A stretch of DNA of 64,000 nt, taken from positions 656,795 through 720,794 of the forward strand of contig NZ_JABEKT010000001.1 of NCBI RefSeq assembly GCF_013283195.1, in the 5' to 3' direction. The notes under the pieces are model-generated. The model ran no database searches. It saw nothing but the letters and a program-made list of their open reading frames with translations, and had not been told where the DNA came from. Each line of letters starts with the position of its first letter. Position 1 is the stretch's first letter. The DNA is from Ensifer adhaerens (lineage in GTDB: Bacteria; Pseudomonadota; Alphaproteobacteria; Rhizobiales; Rhizobiaceae). The position numbers and the translations under genes are program-made. Shown piece by piece: positions 60,271 through 64,000 of the stretch.

Positions 60271-60281
60271 GCCTTTTCAAC

Positions 60282-61562
60282 TCATTGGAACACAGCGTTA
60301 GGATTATCCAAGCTGTCGGAACCTTCAAGCTCAATTGTTCCAAGATCGAGCGAAGCGATGACGCGCTGCACAGTCTTGGCCTGGGCGATGAGACCGTCGA
60401 TCGCAGCCTGGACGGTGGCATTACCCTCGGTATTGCCTTCGCCGATCATCTGGTCGTAGGCCTCGACGGTTTCGGCGCGCTTGGCCATCGCCTGCATCTT
60501 CTCGACGGTGTTGGCCAGATCCTTGGTCATTTCCTTGTCGAGAGCCGCATCCTTGGCGGCAACCAGTTCGGAAAGCGAGGCGCCGGTCAGCTTGGTGCCG
60601 TCGACGCGGGTATAGTCGCCGGTATAGGCCGACTGTATGCCGATCGCGTCATGCAGGTGCGAGTTGTGGGTGTTGTCGGAGAAGCAGTCGTGCTCTTCTT
60701 CCGGATCGTGCAAGAGCAGGCCGAGCTTCATGCGTTCACCGGCAAGCTCGCCATAGGAGAGCGATCCCATGCCGGTCAGGATGGCGGTAAGCCCAGCCTT
60801 CGGGTCGGCTTCGACGGCCTTGGTCGCAGCTCCATCCGGCGTCCAGTTGGCGACCATTTCCTTGAGGTCGGCGACGAGCAGCTCGGAGGCGGCCTTCAGA
60901 TAGGCGGCACGGCGATCGCAATTGCCGCCGGTGCAGGCCTTGGTGTCGTAATCGGTGTAGGGGCGGTTGCCGGCGCCAGCCTTGGTGCCGTTCGTGTCCT
61001 GACCCCAGAGCAGGAATTCGATCGCATGATAGCCCGTGGCGACGTTCGCCTCGATGCCGCCGGCTTCCTGGAGGGTGCCTGCCAGCAATTCCGGCGTGAT
61101 GTTGGTGGCATCGACGTCCTTGCCATCGATCTTGATCGTCTTGTTGGCGATCACGTTGGCGGTGAACAGGCCGTTCTCGTCGCTTTCGCTGCCGTAGCTC
61201 GGATCGACGTAGTCGATCAGGCCTTCGTCCAGCGGCCAGGCGTTGACCTTGCCTTCCCACTCGTCAACGATGGCGTTGCCGAAGCGGTAGACTTCCGTTT
61301 CCTGGTAGGGGTTGCGGGCCTTGAGCCAGGCTTCGCGCGCCGCCTTCAGCGTCGCTTCGCTCGGGGTCGCGATCAGCGCGTCGATCGCCTTGTCGAGCGC
61401 CTCAGCCGTGATCAGCGCATCTTCGAACTTGGCATGCGCAACGACGGTGTAGTGCTTGACGACGGCGGCGGCATCGGTGGCGGCCTGTGCCGGCTGCAGG
61501 GCCAGCGTCGACGTTGCCGTCATGAGCGCCAGCGCCGCGGCGCGGATGAAATTCTTGGTCAT
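60282..61562 (-). CDS. Imelysin-family protein with intact GxHxxE motif
   Basis: A 426-residue periplasmic protein with a signal peptide (residues 1-28, ending PAQA). The imelysin motif GYHAIE (177-182, His179, Glu182) is intact, followed by 'FLLWGQD'. Family members bind iron and take part in its uptake, often in iron-starvation regulons. The start at 61562 has AGGAGAGGG. It is the first gene of the operon imelysin - DHOR - imelysin. An ICE-like sequence lies about 150 bp upstream. Confidence 0.93.
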   Translation of the reverse strand: MTKNFIRAAALALMTATSTLALQPAQAATDAAAVVKHYTVVAHAKFEDALITAEALDKAIDALIATPSEATLKAAREAWLKARNPYQETEVYRFGNAIVDEWEGKVNAWPLDEGLIDYVDPSYGSESDENGLFTANVIANKTIKIDGKDVDATNITPELLAGTLQEAGGIEANVATGYHAIEFLLWGQDTNGTKAGAGNRPYTDYDTKACTGGNCDRRAAYLKAASELLVADLKEMVANWTPDGAATKAVEADPKAGLTAILTGMGSLSYGELAGERMKLGLLLHDPEEEHDCFSDNTHNSHLHDAIGIQSAYTGDYTRVDGTKLTGASLSELVAAKDAALDKEMTKDLANTVEKMQAMAKRAETVEAYDQMIGEGNTEGNATVQAAIDGLIAQAKTVQRVIASLDLGTIELEGSDSLDNPNAVFQ

Positions 61563-61709
61563 GACCCTCTCCTGTTCTTTTCCCGGCGGGACCGGAACGG
61601 ACACCGCGGGACGGCGTCATCGCTCGGCAAGGGTCGTCAGAAATCCCCCGCCGACCCGCCGGAGCCCGATTGTCATGAACCAAAAGTAAACTGGTGTCAA
61701 AGTGTATAG

Positions 61710-61726
61710 TTTAGAACGTTTTCAAT
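61710..61726. promoter_or_regulatory. ICE-like site upstream of the imelysin operon
   Basis: TTTAGAACGTTTTCAAT has a perfect left half of the Irr box (TTTAGAA) and a degenerate right half (11 of 14 defined positions match). It lies just upstream of a TTGACA -35 element on the minus strand. It is much weaker than the mbfA box. Confidence 0.35.
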
Positions 61727-61738
61727 CTGATGTGCGTG

Positions 61739-61756
61739 TTTTGACTGTTGTCAAAA
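61739..61756. promoter_or_regulatory. Palindrome TTTTGAC-N4-GTCAAAA
   Basis: A perfect 18-bp dyad five bases past the stop of the rRNA methyltransferase gene and about 180 bp upstream of the imelysin start. It might be an operator or a weak terminator; it does not match the RirA pattern TGA-N9-TCA. Confidence 0.45.
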
Positions 61757-61760
61757 GTCA

Positions 61761-63050
61761 TCAACCCTTGCGCTGCATCAGGCAGAAGAAGAAGCCGTCG
61801 GTGCCGGTCGAGGCCGGCGTCAGCGTCACCGTCTTCATGTCGGCAGACCACGGCTGCGGCTTGTCAGTGCCGAAAAGCCCGGCCCAGATGTCGGCGGCCG
61901 ACAGGATCTCGAATTCCGGATTGTCCTCGCAGAAACCGTAGACCTGCGCCTCGTTCTCTTCGGGAAGGACCGAGCAGGTGACGTAGATCAGGTGTCCGCC
62001 TGGCCGCACGAACTGCGCCGCACTTGCCAGCGCCTCTTCCTGCTGGGCGATGCGCTCTTCGAGGTTCTTCTGGTTGAGCCGCCACTTGGTGTCGGGGCGA
62101 CGGCGCCAGGTGCCGGTGCCGGTGCAGGGCGCATCGACGAGAACCCGGTCGAAGCGGCCGGCAAGCGGCGCCAGGCTCTCGGTGGATTCGTGCACCTGAA
62201 CATTGCGCGTTCCCGCACGCTTCAGCCGTTCGATGATCGGCGCGAGACGCTTGCGGTCGGTGTCGTAGGCGTGCACCTGGCCCTTGTTGTTCATGGCTGC
62301 CGACATGGCGAGCGTCTTGCCGCCGCCGCCGGCGCAATAGTCGAGCACCTGTTCGCCTTCCTGTGGGAAGGCAAGGTCGGCAACGATCTGCGATCCCTCG
62401 TCCTGGACTTCGAACCAGCCCTTCTGGAAGGAAAGCTCGGCGGTGACGTTTGGCAGGCGCGAGGCGCCTTCGCCGGCAGGAATGCGGATGCCGTTGCGCG
62501 CGATCGTCGCGGCTTCAGCGCCGCTGCGTTCCAGCGCCTTCAGTACCTTGGCGCGCGTCGCCTTCAGCGTATTGGCGCGCAGGTCGAGCGTCGGGCGGCC
62601 GGCAAGCGCCTTGGCTTCGTCGAGCCAGTCGTCGGAAAAATTTTCCTCGAAGGAGGCCTGCACCCATTCGGGAATGTCGCCCTGGATGTGAGGCGCAGCG
62701 TCCTCGAGACGACGGGTGGCGAAAGCCTGCGCCATGTCGGCAGACGGCATCTCGGGCGCGAACTTGTCGCCGTCGAGTTCGGCGGCCAGCTTCTCGGGCG
62801 AAAAGCCCCATTGGCGATACATCACCGCATGGCCGAGAGCCGCAGCGCTGTCGCTGTCCATCAGATAGGCGTGGGAGAGCTTCATACGAAGCGCGTCATA
62901 GACGATGTTGCCGATCGCAGATCGATCGCCGGAGCCGGCGAACCGATGGGAAAGGCCCCAGTCCTTGAGTGCGTCGGCGACCGGGCGCTTCCGCTTTTCG
63001 ATATCCTCAAGAACCTCAATGGCTCCAGCGAGCCTGCCGCCCAATCGCAT
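61761..63050 (-). CDS. RsmB/NOP2-family rRNA (cytosine-5) methyltransferase
   Basis: A 429-residue protein: N-terminal NusB-like/RsmB part (about 1-140), then the SAM domain with 'VLDYCAGGGGKTLAMSAAM' (motif I), 'LVDAPCTGTGTWRRRPD' (motif IV with Cys) and 'YVTCSVLPEENEAQV' (motif VI with the catalytic Cys). This places it in the m5C RNA methyltransferase family, most likely acting on 16S rRNA. The start at 63050 is followed by RsmB-type sequence; 63092 is possible. It is in the same direction as the imelysin operon. Confidence 0.92.
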   Translation of the reverse strand: MRLGGRLAGAIEVLEDIEKRKRPVADALKDWGLSHRFAGSGDRSAIGNIVYDALRMKLSHAYLMDSDSAAALGHAVMYRQWGFSPEKLAAELDGDKFAPEMPSADMAQAFATRRLEDAAPHIQGDIPEWVQASFEENFSDDWLDEAKALAGRPTLDLRANTLKATRAKVLKALERSGAEAATIARNGIRIPAGEGASRLPNVTAELSFQKGWFEVQDEGSQIVADLAFPQEGEQVLDYCAGGGGKTLAMSAAMNNKGQVHAYDTDRKRLAPIIERLKRAGTRNVQVHESTESLAPLAGRFDRVLVDAPCTGTGTWRRRPDTKWRLNQKNLEERIAQQEEALASAAQFVRPGGHLIYVTCSVLPEENEAQVYGFCEDNPEFEILSAADIWAGLFGTDKPQPWSADMKTVTLTPASTGTDGFFFCLMQRKG

Positions 63051-63208
63051 CTTCGATCTACTCCTTTTTCGCCGTGGTAGCGGCGATGGCATCGAAGAGC
63101 AAGACGCTGGCCGGGATTAATATCAGTGCTGGTTGTTATAAGCGCGGGGAACAGTACTTATCAAAGCAGAACCGCCCGGATCGGATGTCGGACGGAAGTA
63201 TTCCGTGA

Positions 63209-63583
63209 TCAGGAATTGACGACGCGGTAACAGATGCTGGCGTGGCCGGAGCTGATCATGCCGATCTGCGAGGCGGCTGCCTTGGAAAGATCGATCACAC
63301 GGCCACGGATGAACGGCCCACGATCGTTGATGCGAACGATGACACTCTTGCCGTTGCGCTTGTTGGTGACCTGCACCTTGGTGCCGAATTTCAGACTGCG
63401 ATGGGCGGCGGTGAGGCGGGCGGCGTTCATGCGTTCGCCGGAAGCCGTCTTGGAGGTCAGCGCATACCATGAGGCGCCACCGCAGCCGGCGCCTGCTGCC
63501 TGGCTGTCGGAAACGGAAACGAGGCCGATCCCGGCGGTGAACAGCGCTGCCGCGGCAACAGTCTTGATTTTCGCTGGCGTCAA
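63209..63583 (-). CDS. RlpA-like septal ring lytic transglycosylase-family protein
   Basis: A 124-residue exported protein with signal peptide (residues 1-29, ending SQAA) and a double-psi beta-barrel ('[20 protein letters not shown]', '[20 protein letters not shown]', '[20 protein letters not shown]') with the acid residues of RlpA. RlpA cuts naked glycan strands at the septum; this copy has no SPOR domain, so it is a minimal form. The start codon is TTG at 63583 with AAGGG upstream. Confidence 0.88.
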   Translation of the reverse strand: MTPAKIKTVAAAALFTAGIGLVSVSDSQAAGAGCGGASWYALTSKTASGERMNAARLTAAHRSLKFGTKVQVTNKRNGKSVIVRINDRGPFIRGRVIDLSKAAASQIGMISSGHASICYRVVNS

Positions 63584-64000
63584 ACTGGCGACCCTTGGTT
63601 AGAGCCCTTGGGCAGAGGCTCTTGGTTAATTCTTTCAAGGATCGGTAATTGGGGCGAAAAATGGCGAAAACGTGCTTCAACCATTTACGTTCTATTAGGA
63701 TTTATTGAAAAAGGACGAAAATTAAAAATCGAAGATTGTTTGAAATAGTTTAAATGATGCCCGGAAGTTCTTTGGAATCAGCGGTTGAACATCATTGCCG
63801 GCACGCACGTGCGCCGAGATCTCGGCCTCGCGATAAAAATCATTAAAAATTTCGATTTGAACGATTCGCCGGGAATCCGAATGGTTCAAAACGCGCTACT
63901 ATCGCTCAGGTTGTGCATAATTCACAAAGTATAGAATGAATATCTCACGGGGGTCACAATTGAGCCCGCCGTGAGATTGCCATTACTAAGTTCGTGCAAT
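63584..64000. other. AT-rich non-coding end of the window
   Basis: These 417 bp contain no credible coding frame and are clearly richer in A and T than the rest of the window. Two dyads stand out: TTGTG-N7-CACAA at 63911-63927 and a 15-bp imperfect palindrome at 63942-63977 centred on CAATTG. They probably belong to the control region of a gene beyond the window. Confidence 0.6.

Noticed and set aside
61739-61756. RirA iron-responsive operator
   Set aside because: RirA sites read TGA-N9-TCA; the dyad here gives TGA-N6-TCA, so the spacing does not fit.
63911-63927. CRP/FNR-type site TTGTG-N7-CACAA
   Set aside because: CRP sites need TGTGA-N6-TCACA; the half-site spacing here is one base short and the inner bases differ.

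Overview
The window is a 64-kb stretch of GC-rich chromosome from an alphaproteobacterium of the Rhizobiaceae type (Ensifer/Sinorhizobium-like; the genus is an inference). The evidence is the high GC content with G/C-rich third codon positions, an infC gene with an ATT start, an Irr-type iron control element in front of mbfA, the order efp, infC, rpmI-rplT, pheST, an ExoD-family gene at the left edge, and palindromic intergenic repeats. I see no rRNA, tRNA, CRISPR array, prophage or transposase gene. Most of the window is ordinary core chromosome with small accessory gene pairs.

Layout. 1-4.7 kb: partial exoD, an OmpA-type lipoprotein, a methyltransferase, an MFS exporter and an ECF41-type sigma factor preceded by what looks like its own ECF41 promoter. 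4.7-7.6 kb: the complete EF-P lysylation set, epmB and epmA overlapping and divergent from efp. 7.8-12.8 kb: cyclopropane fatty acid synthase, a papain-like hydrolase, membrane ferritin mbfA under a perfect Irr box, a transglutaminase-like protease and an alpha/beta hydrolase. 13-22.9 kb: infC, then about 3.9 kb carrying two secreted Asp-rich proteins and a two-component system, then rpmI-rplT, a small kinase-like protein, a 264-bp palindromic element, and pheS-pheT.

23-50 kb is a run of small metabolic and stress genes, many beside a divergent or co-transcribed regulator: LysR/aldo-keto reductase, XRE/membrane protein, MarR/EamA exporter, MarR/GST, Lrp/aromatic aminotransferase, ArsR/SRPBCC and TetR/reductase. 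Several of these intergenic regions hold clear repeated operator-like sequences. Housekeeping genes here include xseA, a proC-like gene, an M29 aminopeptidase, ybaK and a YitT transporter. 50-55 kb: methyltransferase, guaA, MTA/SAH nucleosidase with an overlapping thioesterase gene, TspO and a GNAT protein. 55-62 kb is a periplasmic iron cluster (imelysin, di-heme oxidoreductase, imelysin, DUF1513) with a corA gene inserted in it. The window closes with an RsmB-family rRNA methyltransferase, an RlpA-like protein and an AT-rich non-coding end.

The most unusual parts are the Asp-rich/PepSY/two-component module splitting infC from rpmI-rplT, with an 11-bp-period direct repeat typical of OmpR-family sites upstream; the iron cluster in which one imelysin has lost the motif histidine; and a recurring design in which four regulator genes appear to be transcribed as leaderless mRNAs from promoters overlapping dyad operators.
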